Positions 50,953 through 64,000 of a DNA stretch of 64,000 nt are shown here, in pieces. The stretch comes from Acanthornis magna (Eukaryota > Chordata > Aves > Passeriformes > Acanthizidae). The stretch covers positions 10,264,501-10,328,500 of the forward strand of contig JAWUZG010000004.1 in assembly GCA_036785705.1 (NCBI GenBank), given 5' to 3'. A model generated the notes under the pieces. The model did not search any database. It was not told the origin of the DNA and was given only the letters and a program-made list of their open reading frames with translations. The translations under genes and the position numbers were made by a program. The first letter of the stretch is position 1; the number at the start of each line of letters is the position of its first letter.

Positions 50953-51420
50953 GTAAGTGCTGTAAGCTATCTCCTGTTCTCATGTCTGCCAAGTTAAACA
51001 GGATGAGAGCCAGACAGTAAGCACTAATGAGAGGCAGACTTTCACACAGAAGACGATGAAGTGTATTGAGAAAAGTAAGGAAAGCACAGAAGCTTAAAAT
51101 ATGAGAAGAAAACAGAGAATTTTTCCCAGATGTTAGTGTAGGAGGTACTGAGCTTCCATATTATGCTGTGTGCTCAGGAGAGAGCAAAGATCATGGCTCA
51201 GGGAAGAATCACCTTCTACTCAGTCATTCATTGGTGCCCCATTGAAATATTTTCTCCGCTAGTGTGTTCTCCTCTCTTCATGATGCCTCTGCACAAGTGG
51301 AATGTGTAGTCTACCAAGTGCAATGCAGTGAAGGCGATGCTCAGCAGAATGTGCATTTTTATCTCCGTTTCACTTTTTCCTGTTAATGGCCATGACATTC
51401 AGTTACCATAATTCCCAAAG
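50953..51420. other. Non-coding stretch between an exon-like frame and an LTR
   Basis: It follows the donor-like GTAAGT at 50953-50958 that closes the exon-like frame 50743-50952 (see findings). Nothing else recognised. Confidence 0.5.
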
Positions 51421-51783
51421 TGTCAGCTCCCCTGCTAGCCTGAGGCATTTGACACAACAAAATGTGGGGGTACAGCTGTCACCCTAACCTCACCTCCAGG
51501 CTGCACTATGATCTTACAAATGCTCATTAGGCCTTGGCCTTGACAAAGATCACCTGGGCTTAGCTCCTCTTGTGCTGATCAGAAACACTGTCTGCTCTCT
51601 GGAACTTATGTTGTCCAATGGGCTCCTTTTTTTTAACAAACAGGTGCAAATTTGTTTTTCTTGCCTGAGTATCAATCCAAGTGGAACAACATTTTTGTTT
51701 TTGAAATTTCAAAGAAAGTTATTGACCCAAATTGTGTCCAGGATTGAAAATTATTATGACTTAAACTAAATCCTTTGTGACCC

Positions 51784-51790
51784 TATAAAT
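51784..51790 (+). promoter_or_regulatory. TATA box of the LTR promoter
   Basis: TATAAAT is preceded by CCC and followed by AGAGG, about 360 bases into the LTR, which is a normal U3 position. Confidence 0.65.
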
Positions 51791-52309
51791 AGAGGTCCTT
51801 AATAAGACCCTTTGAGATCTCATGGACTGCAGCAGGCTGTGACCAGCAATCTCCCTGTGACTGGGACACCTCTCAGCGCCAGAGAACTCCCATGTTTGCT
51901 GTACTTACATGAATGTTGCTCTCTTAGATTTTTATGTTGGATTGCAATTAAATTAGGTTTAGAAGTGAGTTACTGTTGTGCATGTGTTAAATTCTATAGA
52001 ATCTTTTGTTAAGGCTATTGACTGAGTGCTCTTAAGTTTAGATTCTTTTAAAACCTTTGGCCTAAATAATTGGTCAAGCCCAGAGTTAAATTTGGCAAGG
52101 GGTCCACTCTGAATCTTGTGACTCAAAAGAGAGTCTGCCTTTTTCCTTTTTATTCTTATCCTTTCCCACCTTTACCCTTTTCTCATCTCTAACCTCCATG
52201 TACATAATTTTAGGTTGATTTTAGTCTGATTATTCTCTATGTGCTCTAGCAATTTAGTAAGTAATAGAGTGGACCTTGCCAACAAATTTTGTTACACCTT
52301 CACTTTTGT

Positions 52310-52315
52310 ATTAAA
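52310..52315 (+). terminator. LTR polyadenylation signal ATTAAA
   Basis: ATTAAA lies about 65 bases before the LTR end, followed by T- and GT-rich sequence suitable for cleavage. Confidence 0.65.
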
Positions 52316-52378
52316 CCTCTTTTTGCCAACACCTTGGCTGGTGATTCTTTCAGTGATCTGAAAGACTCATTTTTGACA

Positions 52379-55300
52379 CAGGATCACAGACAGTGCACAA
52401 TTTGAAAAAAAAAAAGAATTAGAAAAGCCAATCTCATCCTATGACAATGACAAGGACGAAGAGAAAAAGGATTTGGTTGCCCCAGTTATATTGAAATTAG
52501 GCTATCAGTTCTGGTGGTGGGAGGTCTACCCAAGCCTTCTCTGTTTAAGTGCCTGTCAAGCATAGTATGAAACACATATATGCACAAATATATGACCCTG
52601 CTGGAGCTTCTGAATGTCTTCTCAGCATGATGTGCAAATGCTGCTATGCTCTGTTAATCTAAATCTGTGTAAAGTATAAGAGAAGTAATGTTCCATATAC
52701 TGCAGTAATAGACTTATGATATGAATCTTGCATTCAACCCATTCTATGAAATATTTAACTATTATCCCGGGTATTTTCAAAGTCATAGGAAAGATGATGA
52801 AGAATAAAAGGGATCTGCAGGGGGTTTTGTATATCTTCTTAATTTGAAAATGGAGAAAAGCAGTCTGACAGCTATCTTTTGCAAAATTATCATAAGTGGG
52901 TTCTAGATTCTTTAGATTAGTTAGCGAAATGTTCTGATTTGAGTCTTTTCTACCTAATCAGTATGCAGAAGCAACATAGCACATTGTTGTGTCTACCCCA
53001 GGAGTGACTTCTAGATGCCATTGCATTATAAATCATTAAAAAACCACTAAATTCAGAATGACCCTTACATTAAACTCACTGGATAGATTATAGTACATTT
53101 AATGGCCCATGCCCACCCTTTTTTTTTTCTGACTAACAGCTTTTTATAGTTGGAGAGTTGTTATTTCCACAGTTTTCTTTATATATAAGTGGATTGTATT
53201 GCTTTTCACCTTGTTGTATGTTCACAGCTTTGAGTAGCTGCTTTTTGTAGGTTTTCTTTGTAAAGGATAAAATCTCACCCTCCCCATCATTATTTCTCCT
53301 TTGAGTTCTCTGAAAAAAAGTGCTTTCAAACACTCTCCTGCCCCTCTAAACATAAAGACAAGAAAGAACAAGAAGAAAATACAGCAACTCCCTTCCCCCA
53401 ATATTAGCTTTCTCTTCCTTCAGTAAACCCTAGTGGTTTGAACTATCATTAAAAGGAATTTGTTTTTCTTCTACTTTAAACCTTCCTATTAAGCGAGAGT
53501 TCTGCAGATCAAAGAGCTACAAGTCAGTTGCAGAATATATGTTGCAGTAAGTAGAATTAACCTCTTGACCTTCAGTTCTCCTCTCCTGTGATGCACACAG
53601 ATACTTCTCTAACCATGAAGAAGTTTTTACAGACAAAGGATGGCTTTTTGCCACTTTTTTTCAATGGAAGTTGAGCTAGTAGTCCACAGAATTCGAGTTC
53701 CTTGGCTATTTCAGCTGTACTGTGAAATTACAGTTGCACATTTAAATATCTTTTCAATGGCAAAAATGCATCCATATTTAGTTTTGGCTTGGGAAAATGA
53801 AATGGAGCACATTTATTAAAAAACAGATTTGTTGTACTTGTTCATTAGATCTCATAAAAGTGTATTTGCAAGTGGCTGCATGCATTTCTTAATATTTTTT
53901 TTAAGTGTACCCATGATTTTGCAGAAGATGGCTGGAGATGAAGCTCTGGCTGTCAAAAAGAAACAATCACAACATGTTTTTAAAAAGTAGTAACAGAAGA
54001 AATTATTTGACTAGTTCTATTAGGAATGGTTCTGCAAAATCTGAAATTTGGCTGAATGCAATAAAGCTTGCCAATATTTGAACCTGACATAATTAAGCCA
54101 AAGTATTTCAGGAGGAAATATATATTATGTTTCCTAGAAATGGAAGTATCAATATATTGCATAACAGATGCAAAAAAAAGCTATTTTCTTATTGATAGCA
54201 TTAGGACCAAGAATGAACACCTTACACTGTAAATGATGACCTATATCTATTTGTTGCAAATGTTTTTAGTTGATTATGCAGCAAAACCAACAGTGGGTCA
54301 AGTTTTGTGTGTAATTAAAATTTTTTTCTCTGATGAGTGAGAAAGAAATCAGTAAAATTTGTATAATGGTTTCCAGGATAATTTTCTGGCCAATTCAGGG
54401 AACAATAACTTGTTAATTTCCTATTAATATATGGGAAATCATGTAAATTGTGTTACCAAACTGACTTTTAAAATTCTCTTGAGGAGGTGTTTGCTTGTTA
54501 CCTTTTATTTCACTGTTTCAGATGAAGGTAGAAGAAATAAAAATTTATTCAGATAATAACATCTAGCTTGTTTGTAAGAAATACTTCTAATTTCCTTAAA
54601 AAAAAAAAGTCAATTTACTTAGAAAACCATTAGATGTTGTTGTGTGAAACATTTTGTTTTGCCGAAACAGATGGACATTTGAATCTCTGGGGCATTTTCA
54701 TGTTTTTCATTTTACATTAATGCTTCTCTTACTTGTGGACGTAACTACAAATCCAAAATCCCTCAGACTGTGCTGGTATAAGAGGACAGAATTTGTACTT
54801 CTACAAAACTATGATACATTATTTTGGTTCCTCACTGTATAATTTCAAACTTTAGAGAAGTGGTATATTTGTGTATCTGTTAGGAAGACACATGAACTTT
54901 CAAGCAACCAGGTTTTCTAGAATAGACAAATCCTGAAAAGTCTTTGCGCTCTTCACTGTATGACACACTTGTAGTCTAAAAGGCCTTAAGTACAGAAAGA
55001 ATAAAATATTCTTCTTGTAGAATGGTTATAGCCAGTGGAATGGCCTCTTAATCCAGTTAACAGGTCTTAACAATTTCCTGTGCTAACTCTGTCATGTTAC
55101 TTCTGTAAGCACGTATTCTTAGCTCATGAGAATGAAAAGTAATCTGACTTCAGCCTCTAATGAATGACTTGAACTGGCTTGCTGTTGTTCTGTAGCAATG
55201 TTTCCAAACAATTTCTATTATTCTTTGTAATGTTTTGTGACTTGGCAAGCTTCTGCAACTTGATGGTGAAAAGGATTTAAATTTTTTTTCTTAGAGTGGT

Positions 55301-58300
55301 GTCCCCACCAGGACACCAAGGGATGATTTTTACGTCGTGTAAGCATATATGAAATTTCTTAAGACGAGAAAATCCCTTTCAAGATATGGAGGAATATATT
55401 TAACCAATAAAATTTTATACAGTGTAATTAAAGAAAAGTAAATGGATGTTTTCCTCAGGTGAAACTGTCAGGTTTTAGGCCAGTCATGCAACACTTGAGA
55501 GACAGCTTGATAACCTCACTTTGTCTCTCTCAGGGAAAACATGTGATTGTTTCTTCTGCTAAGGCCAGTGAAAGCACAGGAGAAAGGAAGCTCACCTGGA
55601 AAGATGGTGTCTTATGAACACAAAGAGTGTCTGTGCCGGTACACATATATCTGCACTTTAAGGATTTCTGCCATTTGGTGTTCTATTGGTAGCAGTAGAT
55701 GTGAGACTGAATGAGAGATTTGAACAGGAAGGAGCAATTATTTTCACAAATTCTTACTTTCCCATAAGGGGAGGAACCATACGAAATTCTCCTACTGGAA
55801 CATATATTTCTATTCTCAGCAGACTGAAAGAGGAAATCATCTGTATCAATAAGACGAAGCAACTTGAAGAAGTATGGAGTTTTCTTTAATGACAAATAAT
55901 GAGAGGCCATTGAACTTAAAACTATAGTGATTTTTTGACAAGAAAAATACACTAAATTTAAAATGTGTGTCAATCATTATAGTAAACAGCTTATAAGAAA
56001 GAGAGAACTGTAGATCTCTGTCAGACTGCTAGTTTATTAATAATAAAGATAAAAAGCTGTGTCCACTAAAATGTATTAAAGTCATATTATACATGTAAAT
56101 ATTAATATTTTCTTTTATAAATATTTATTATGTATTTGAAATAGATGATCAGTAACTACTTTTTTTTCTCTAAAGGGGGAAAAATCTGTTTGTATTATGA
56201 ATGCCACATCTACATCCCCAGTTCTAAACTGGATGTTGAATGGGTGTTCTCTTTTCTGAGCTCTCTGGATAGTCTCATAAGTGTTATTCTACACCTCTTA
56301 TTCAGTCATTTTCTTGTCTGGTCAGCCTAGATTTTCTCATTCTGTCCTCTTGGCTCCTGTGTAATAAGAACTGCTTTGAAACTTGAGACAGAGAATCCAC
56401 CTTTTTCATTCCTTTCCTAAAGAAAAGCTGAAGCATCTGAAAACATGAAGGTATAGGACCCAGGTCTCACTGCCAGTTTGTAGTCATTTGGAGCCAGATA
56501 GATTAGACAAGCTGTTCACATATGATAAATTCAAAGTGTCAGACTTGCTGTTGATGTACAGAATAATTCTGTGATGTAGAATACTTGGTGTAGACATGAC
56601 AGATGCAAAGTATGACAACAAGGTCCACGGCACCTCTGAGATGCCTTGAGCTCGAGGTGTTACCTCACCTTTCCCATAAGGCTGTTTTTGTTTAAGAATC
56701 ATGGGAATAGAGAAAACTGTCCTGAGACATTATCTGCTCAAGAATAATCTCTCCTGTGGCAGCAGTTTTTTTCATATCACCTTTTATCTTCATGTTCCTT
56801 CTTGAATTTTATGTAGCATTTAAAATACCTTATTGTATAACCTTTCTATTTTACCTATTCTTTTTGTAGTATTTGTTGTATAGTTGGGTAATCTTGATCT
56901 TAATCTTTTGTCAAACATTTCAGCATATGACAAACTCAGTTTAAAGGGCTTTTTTCACACTCAGGGACAGAAATCTGAATTAGACTTTCCATTTTTTCTG
57001 ATCTTCCTTTTAACATAAACTTATTTGCAACATGGTTTTTGAGTTGTAGATAATTTTATTTTCTTGGTAATTTCTACATATAAGCTTGATTTTACTTCCT
57101 TTTATCTTCATTCCTCTATAAAGTTTATCTTCTTACGAATCTTTTTTACTGGTCATATATACTCACCATGGGAATGCTTTTATCAGTACAAGTTCTAAGC
57201 TTTTCTAAGAATTATATGTCAGTGTGCTACATGTCTGTGTTTTCTTCATGACATCAAGTTCAGATGCCACTCTGACCTGTGTCAGCACCCAGCTTTTAGT
57301 TAATTGGCTTTTATTTGTCCTAAATGCTGTGTTGACTCCAGAGACTGTATGATGCTTGCAAGATGAAATTATGGTAATGTTTTATTTGTAAGTTTAGTGT
57401 TGTTTAGGTAGAATAAAGGCAATATTGAACAAAAAAAAATCATTTCTTGCAATTACATTACAGGACAAATGACCACAGCTTGCACTAAATATAAAACATA
57501 AATAATTTTGGGAGGTGAAAATGTACATTTATCTTTTCTGTTCAGCACTGGTTTTCACAAGATGAAGCATTTCACATCTGTAATTCGACTTCCTGCCAAG
57601 CTGAGTATGAATATGAGAGTAAATAAGTACAGATTTTGCTTTGTGAAAATTATTTTGTGATTTTTATAAAAATAAAGAATGCTAAATGTGTATCTTGTTT
57701 GTTCTTGTGTGCGATATATATACAATATGACCATTATTTCAGTTTGAAGTTAATAAACTCCTCATTCTACTTTGAAAGTCAGGTCTCATAGAAGAGCAGT
57801 ACTTAGCTGACCCATCCTTAGCAGTTATAGCTGTCCATCTGCTCACATTGTTTTTTATAACATGACAAATTCTAATTGGTTTTTTAGGTTAAAATCAGAG
57901 TTTCAAAATAATAAATCTCTAACTGAAATTACAGCTTGTTTAACTGTTTCATGTTTTCATAAATGCTTTCAAAATGGCTTTCTCATTTTTAGTTCTTGAA
58001 TAAGCTACATTCAGGCTATTGTTGTGTAGTTTCACATTCTGACCAAAAAAATAAAATAATAATCACTTTTTGCTTCTCTTCCTTTACAATCATTCCAGAT
58101 TTCTTCATGAAGAGATATAAAGGCAGTTTTAACATGTTTCATTCTTTCTGCTCTGCATGTAGATGTTACATTTCACTGAGTTCCTTATTTGGAGTGTGTA
58201 GCATTTGATACCTTTCCTTCCTTGTTTCCCTCTACTCTTCTTATGTTAATTTCACTTCGGGTGTTATGCAGTATTTTGACTGAATGAAAAAGGAGAACAG

Positions 58301-58902
58301 TAAGTCAGGGGGTGTACTCTGCTGAATGCTAGGTATAACAGAATGTAAAGTAGTAAATATTAAAGAAAAGCATTCATGAGGAAGAGCATAGAAGCATATA
58401 CATGTGTGTGTTTCTCTGTCTGAATATAATTCTAAGAGGGAAAACTAGTATGTCCAAAGCAGAATGTTAAACCTGGAAAAATATTTACCTCTTTCTGTAC
58501 AGGATAGAGGTTATGTAGACTTTAATGTATGTGGTTTATACGTTCCTTTAATATTTTTTTCATCACTGTAGATAAATTAATAATTACATTACTTTCATGA
58601 CAGCATGACTATTCAGCAGATATTTATGCCACATGAACCTGTATACTTAGAATAAAGGAAGAAATAATTTTGTGAAGAAAATGTCAAAAAAAAGGAAAAA
58701 AAAAAGCATAAATTACCTCTTGGCACAAGGGTAATTTCTGCTTGGATAAAATGCAAATTAATTGGTAAAGCAGCAATGAATAAAGGGTCTTATGTACTTC
58801 TACATTTTACATTTTTAAGGCAAAAAAAGAAACAAAAATATGTCAAGGAGGCATGGCACTTTAAATTTCAGATTAAAAAAAAATCATAAAATAATTATAA
58901 AT
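52379..58902. other. Non-coding stretch, nothing recognised
   Basis: No gene, RNA gene or repeat identified. A bulged hairpin (arms near AATTACC...GGTAATT) lies at 58711-58735. The frames here are short, AT-biased or contradicted by opposite-strand frames (for example 55683-55973 minus against 55686-55889 plus). Confidence 0.6.
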
Positions 58903-59785
58903 GCGGATGATATGAAACTGGGGGAGTGGCTGACACACCTGAGGGCTCTGCTACCATTCAGTGAGCCTTGATGGGCAGGGGAGTTGGGCAAGGAGAAACC
59001 TAATGAGGTTCAACAAGGGCAAGCACAGGGTCCTGCACCTGGGGAGGAATAACCAGCACAGGCTGGGGCTGAGCTACTGGAGAGCAGCTCTGCTGGGAAG
59101 GGCCTGGGAGTACTGGTGGATGACAAGTTCACAATGAGCTGGCAGTGCCACTGTGTCCAGGAGAGCCTGTGGCATCCTGGGGTGCATCAGCAGGACTGTG
59201 GCCAGCAGATTAAGGGAGGTGATACCCCCTTCTGCTTGGCCCTGCTGAGGCCACATCTGGAGTGCTGTGTCCAGTTCTGGGCTACTCAGTACAGGAGAGA
59301 CAAAGAGCTACTGCAGAGGGTCCAGCAGTGACCACAAGGATGATGAGGGGTCTGGAGAATTTCTCCTCTGAGAAGAGACTGTGGGAGGTGGACCTGTTTT
59401 GTCTGGGGAGAAGAAGACTGAGAGGGGATCTCGTTAATGATCATAAGTATTTCAAAGGCAGGTCCCAAGAGAGTGGTACCAGACCCTTTTCAAGACCCTT
59501 TCCAGACCCTGGTGCCCAGCAACAGGACAAGGAGTCAGGACCATAAATTGAAACACTGGAAGTCCCATCTCTACTCAAGAAAGAACTTCTCTACGTTGAG
59601 GGTGGCAGAGCACAGGAACAGGCTGACCAAGGAGGTCATGGAGTTTCCCTCTCTGGAGACATTCCAAACCCACCTGGACATACTTCTGTGCCACCTGCTC
59701 TAGGTGACCCTGCCTTGGCAGGGGCTTGGATTGGATAATCTCCAGAGGTTTCCTTCCAACCCTAAAAATTCTGAGATTCTGTGAA
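58903..59785 (+). mobile_element. CR1 LINE, 5'-truncated at the RT active site, best preserved copy
   Basis: The copy begins with GCGGATGATATG, the A-D-D of the RT active-site FADD motif, and continues through the rest of ORF2 to a TAG at about 59701-59703, then an ~80-base 3' region with CR1 wording (GATTGGATAATCTCCAGAGG, TTCCTTCCAACCC) and terminal octamers (ATTCTGAG, ATTCTGTG). Conserved blocks can be read: GLGVLVDDKFTMS near 59103-59140, LLRPHLECCVQFW near 59241-59280, RRLRGDLVN near 59408-59434 and RVAEHRNRLTKEV near 59602-59640. The frame shifts at about 59320 and again at about 59500, the latter within a small internal triplication. It is non-functional but clearly younger than the copies at 2034 and 31770. 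Confidence 0.95.
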
Positions 59786-61366
59786 TTATATTTTAGTTCC
59801 CTTTTCTTGCCTTCTTTATATTATCCTGGATGTCCAGGAAAATTACTATAAATAAATCATTCTTTTTATATGCATTCAATAAGAAAAAGATGCAACTTGT
59901 ACCACTGTAACACAACCACAGCCAGATAAAATTTCTTGTAGCACAGCCTTAAATTTCATTTTGCTTTTTATATTCTATTTATTTCAGATAGATTTACATG
60001 CATTTAAAAGCAAATGCAACTTGCACTTGCAAATGATAGTCATTGCCAAGTCCAAACAAATGTATCACTGCTCCATAAGAGCTGCTCACTTTTCAGAATC
60101 AGTTCACATGACTGAGTCCTAAGGATAAAAAAAAAAAATAACAAAGACACAAAAAGAAAAGAAAGAAGAGAGATGCTAAGCATTCTGGGTGGTGTGTTAT
60201 GATCATTCATAAAACAGCTTGTTTAAAGGACATATTTTATTATTATCTTATTAAACTAACACACTGTTTATGTGAATATAGGATACATTGTATAATAGCA
60301 TAATAAAATTGCAAATGGATAGATAGCTGTGGTGGAATGAGTATTGCTTCAGTGGTGCATGGCAACTTATGGAATGCTAATGTCAGCTGAAGTAACATTT
60401 TTTGGTTCAATGAGTTAGTCTATCAACATCCTGGAAGCTGTCTCAATGAGCATGCTTTTGTCTGTTTCTGTGTTTAAAATATCATTGGTTAAGGAAGTAT
60501 TTACATGTATTCTAAGAGCTAAGAAATCATCCATCTACTTTTTCTTTTTCATTTTGTTTTCTAAATTTTAATTGCAGACAGATACATTTCAGATGCGGAA
60601 TTCAAATGTGAACTATTGAAGGAATTACCATAAGTATAAAGGAGAAAAGTGAGGCTTTCAGGGGCTTTGCTTGCTCCCTTGCTTTAACTTCTGGTCAGTT
60701 TGCGGGATTCTTGGTTTGGGTTTGGGGGCATGTGTGACTGTGGGTGTTTTAGCATGAATACCTAAGTGATTCTCATTTTGATGTTCTGTTTTGGTTTTTT
60801 GAGTGGGTACAGGGTCTTTCTATCCATCATTTATAAAAAGGCCTTGAGGAATATCTTCAGGAAGATATGGCATGGAAACTGGCAAGCTAAGTACCAAATA
60901 TGATTCAGAAACTCTATGCCTGTGCTAGCGGATCTCTTTTTAGCTCAGGTGTAGTTCTGTATTGTTTGGATTACACTGTACCTAACAGTTAGAGTCCTCA
61001 AGAGAGAAGCTATGGTTTCATGAATCTGTTGCAGATTTGGTATTGATTACATCAGTTTTGTTTTTGTAATGGCTTTAAATGAAGCATTTGTGCTCCTCAA
61101 ACATTTAGAAAGTTGAGCACCAAGAAATGGCCAACGTGGACAATACCATTGCTGCTGTTGCAGTGCAAAGCTGCACATTGCCTAGCCTTCTTTCCCTCCC
61201 TGCCCAACCATCTGAGTGATGACTTCATTTATCTACATCAAATTGTGCTCTGCAAATGAAAAAAATTATGACTCTCAACAGGAGCATTCAATGAGATTTT
61301 AATTCCTAGCTGTTCCACAAACCTGAGAAACTTTGATGATAAATAACAAAAATAAGTAAAAGTCGT

Positions 61367-61480
61367 CAATCAACCAAATAATCAAAAACCATCCATCCAA
61401 TCAAAAAAAGAACAAAAAGACAAAAAGACAAGAAGAAAAAACACAAAAAACCCAACCAAACAAGAAACCAACAAACATTC
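61367..61480 (+). repeat. A/C-rich low-complexity stretch
   Basis: Imperfect CAAC, CATC and CAAAAAGA words with very few G or T residues, probably a decayed simple repeat. Confidence 0.75.
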
Positions 61481-63178
61481 CAGAACTATGTGGTGTTCTA
61501 GCAAACCTCTGTAAAGTTAGGAACTCATTATATAAATAACAATAATTCTGGTTTTCATTATGAGCACAGGCATGTGGGTTTTTGTGTGATTAAAACAAAG
61601 TTTTCAACATCACGTTCAGTTATAAGCATGGCATTAAATACCTGCCACAATTTTAAAAAGGAAAGTAGATGTTTCAGTGATTCAAATTCAGCAGCTGTTA
61701 GCAACATTTTAGCCTAACACAGCTGAACTTCAATACTACTAGTTAGGTAGTATTGGAATTAATTCTAATTGGAATTAATTTCCAGCTTTAAATATCTGCA
61801 TATTTATGCTGAGCTCTCTTTGTAAACTTTCTAAAAACTTCAGAATTTCACTCAAACCCCTGAATGCCGTAAAACTTGAATAGTAATTTTTAAGAAGTCA
61901 CTTACTGTGCATTTCAATCAATGCCTTTATCACCTTTGTTTATTCATTCTTCACCTACAAAATGAGGAAAATACATGTTTTTCATTCCACAGGAATGTTG
62001 TGAAAATAATAGTGACATGATGTTTGAATTTTTTGGAAGCATGTAGGTCAGACTCAAAGGCATTCTGGTATTGATGAAACAAATGCACTTTGCTGTGCAA
62101 ACAGACTGGAATAGTTTATATTTTCAACAGAAAACCTACTCCTAAATTATTCTGGCCTATTTGAAAAGAATAATTCACAGCTCAATCAGGAGTGGCATTT
62201 ACCTTTTGTTTTGTTACACAATGATTCCTGTGCTTTAAAATAAAAATAAGATTAATTAAACGCTGTTTGTGTCTTGGTTTTTTAAACAGTCAGTGATTTT
62301 AAGGTGTTATGGTTTTCTGTCTTTCCTTTCACTTTTATCCCTTCTTTCTCTTTCCTGTCTTTTGCTTTTATTCCATATCCCTAGAGGCATTCTGATCCTT
62401 GAATATGGTCAAAGACAGTCTGAGGACACAGGAGAATAGTCCAGTTGACAGAAATTACAAAGTAGGAAGGTAAGAGTGCGTGATTCTTACATATTTTTAC
62501 TTTGCAATTGAGGTTGTCAACACTTGCAACATGCTCAGCTTAATATAAAAGATGTATGGCAATAAAAAATGAGTTAATATTCAAAAATGGGTATAACATT
62601 TTATGTCCCATGCTTTCTAGCTGTCATATGAATGTAGGTACACAGAATGTTCAACCTAGCTTATTTTTTCATGATTATCTACTTGTGTAACAAAGTTAGA
62701 TTCTTGCTCCAAAATTATTTCTTTTATGCAGACATTTTTGAGCAGAGTTATGAAGAGAAATGCTTTTCATTCACAGTGATCCCCAAACTCTTTAACAGCT
62801 TCTGAAACTAATTCCATGTTTGTAAATGTTAACAAGAACACTGGTGACAGACAGTCATGAAATATAGCAGTTCACACACCATTGTTGGGCAGGAACTGGA
62901 TATTTTAAGTTAGAAAAAATCATGCAATTATGCAAAAAAAATTAATTTCTAAAATGATGATCATCTTAGAATGTATAAATTCTCATGAGTATCTTATTGT
63001 GTTTGTTTTGTGCTTGTGTCTCTGTGTGCATATCTAAATAGAACACAATCAGCATTTTCACTGCTCTCCTACATGGAACACCATTGAAAAGGTTTCTTTC
63101 CCAGCCATGTCCCTGATTTTAAGAGGAGTGAGGGCAATTGCATTTAATATAGTCTTCAACAGAATTTTTATAAGGTGA

Positions 63179-63202
63179 GAATGTGTCCCAGAATGTGTCC
63201 CA
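63179..63202 (+). repeat. 12-bp tandem duplication
   Basis: GAATGTGTCCCA occurs twice in direct succession without mismatch. Confidence 0.85.
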
Positions 63203-64000
63203 GTGTTTTCTCATTCTGGTGCTGTCTTCACGTTTAAGTGAGTTTTAAAATAAGATTGCTACAAATATAAGCAAAAATGCCCAGAAACTTAATTTTAAAA
63301 AATATTACATAGTAAAATTTTATCATTTCTGGGGTTTTATTTTTGTTGGGAACCTTTTCTTGTTTTGGAGGCTTTTTGTTCATTTGTTTGTTTGTTATTT
63401 ACCTAATAGTGGATTCTTAGCAGTTTTAGGAGGATTTCTCCTCTAGTTATGCATTTATGCTCCCCTATTCATTCTTTTTTAAAAAATACACTCTCATTGT
63501 ATCCAGTAGAAACTGATGTATGCATATTTCAGGTGAAAATTGTCCTTTAGAATGAGGTTTTAAAGACTTCTTGCTGTATAAAGGTAATTTGGAAGTCAGC
63601 AGAACAGCTCAAAATGCTATATATTACTGTTGTCTTCAGGAACAATATATGACTCCAGAGCAAATGTATCATAAATCATAGAAATTGCATATTTATGAAT
63701 TAGACCAATTTTTTTGCACATATTGTTGATATCATACTTGAATTATGACCATAACCTAAAATTACTTGAATTAAAAATACAGGCCTGATAAACAGCAGGT
63801 TGAAACAGGAAGCAAAAATATGGAAGGCAGGGCATTTATTGACCATTAACCTTGTCATATATCTTAGAATAAAAGGAGCTGGAAAAAACGAATTGACTAA
63901 TTTTACCTTGGTAATGTATCCTACTAAGGGCAATGACACTATTCTATTATAATTTTATCTAGGCTTTTTTGCTTGTTAACATCTGAAATTTTGCAATGAA

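Larger units (their letters stand above)
51421..52378 (+). mobile_element. Solo ERV LTR with TATA box and polyadenylation signal, sense
   Basis: The element has matching ends TGTCA...TGACA, a TATAAAT box at 51784-51790 followed by a pol II start-like region (GAGGTCCTTAATAAGACCC), a long central part, ATTAAA at 52310-52315 and a TG-rich end (CACCTTGGCTGGTGATTC). The distance from TATA to the polyadenylation signal (about 525 bases) implies an unusually long R. A second possible start is TGTGGGGG at 51463. I find no matching target duplication (CAAAG on the left, CAGGA on the right). No primer-binding site of TGG type follows the right end, so it is probably solo. The family is not named with certainty. 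The short frames within it (51572-51769, 51812-52012) are not genes. Confidence 0.75.
59786..64000. other. Non-coding stretch, nothing recognised except low-complexity patches
   Basis: No gene identified. There is an A-rich patch at 60127-60175, an A/C-rich low-complexity patch at about 61367-61480, and a 12-bp unit repeated twice at 63179-63202. The minus-strand frame at 63700-63939 has no recognisable domain. Confidence 0.6.

Noticed and set aside
55683..55973. Opposing 96- and 67-codon frames
   Set aside because: They overlap on opposite strands with no recognisable protein family, which is typical of chance frames.
58711..58735. Bulged hairpin as an RNA gene or terminator
   Set aside because: The stem is about 11 pairs with a bulge and is AT-rich, as expected by chance in 64 kb, with no promoter or context.
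59116..59703. Several plus-strand frames as host genes
   Set aside because: Their conserved blocks are those of the CR1 ORF2 C-terminus, and together they form one frameshifted retrotransposon copy.

Overview
The window looks like AT-rich, gene-poor vertebrate nuclear DNA from a bird, most likely a songbird or other passerine. Three things support this. First, there are several 5'-truncated CR1 LINE copies (the dominant avian retroposon) on both strands. Second, there are solo LTRs of avian ERV types: a class II-like LTR with a perfect 6-bp target duplication, two ERVL-like LTRs and one TATA-containing LTR. Third, at 43264-43416 there is a SINE-like copy with a tRNA-Ile-derived head and a CR1 3' tail, the architecture described for the passerine TguSINE1 family. 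I found no bacterial-style operons, CRISPR arrays, rRNA genes or functional tRNA genes.

Layout. 1-9480: non-coding, with a fragmentary repeat and antisense CR1 near 1780-2640 and the first copy (5103-5608) of a ~506-bp duplicated segment. 9481-10017: a CpG-rich solo LTR between GACTGA direct repeats. 10974-12560: a CR1 copy followed by an unclassified GC-richer block with the longest open frames of the window. 13489-13991: the second copy of the duplicated segment. 15264-31545: mostly featureless, with a CR1 tail, an AAAC microsatellite and short tandem repeats. 31770-32510: a very decayed CR1. 36402-37630: an antisense ERVL-like LTR with probable internal proviral sequence. 43264-43416: the tRNA-Ile/CR1 SINE. 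47412-48249: a sense ERVL-like LTR followed by a CR1 3' end. 51421-52378: a solo LTR with TATA box and polyadenylation signal. 58903-59785: the best preserved CR1, starting at the RT active-site motif. The rest shows nothing I can name.

No open frame can be assigned to a known host protein. Most frames longer than 60 codons lie in repeats, in low-complexity DNA, or use non-ATG starts. The window is best read as intergenic DNA or the interior of a very large intron. The points most worth following are the 97-98% identical duplicated segment carrying a shared 91-codon frame, the young-looking LTR with intact target duplication, the SINE as a lineage marker, and one exon-like frame at 50743-50952 bounded by good splice signals. 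I did not find convincing evidence of a new molecular system.
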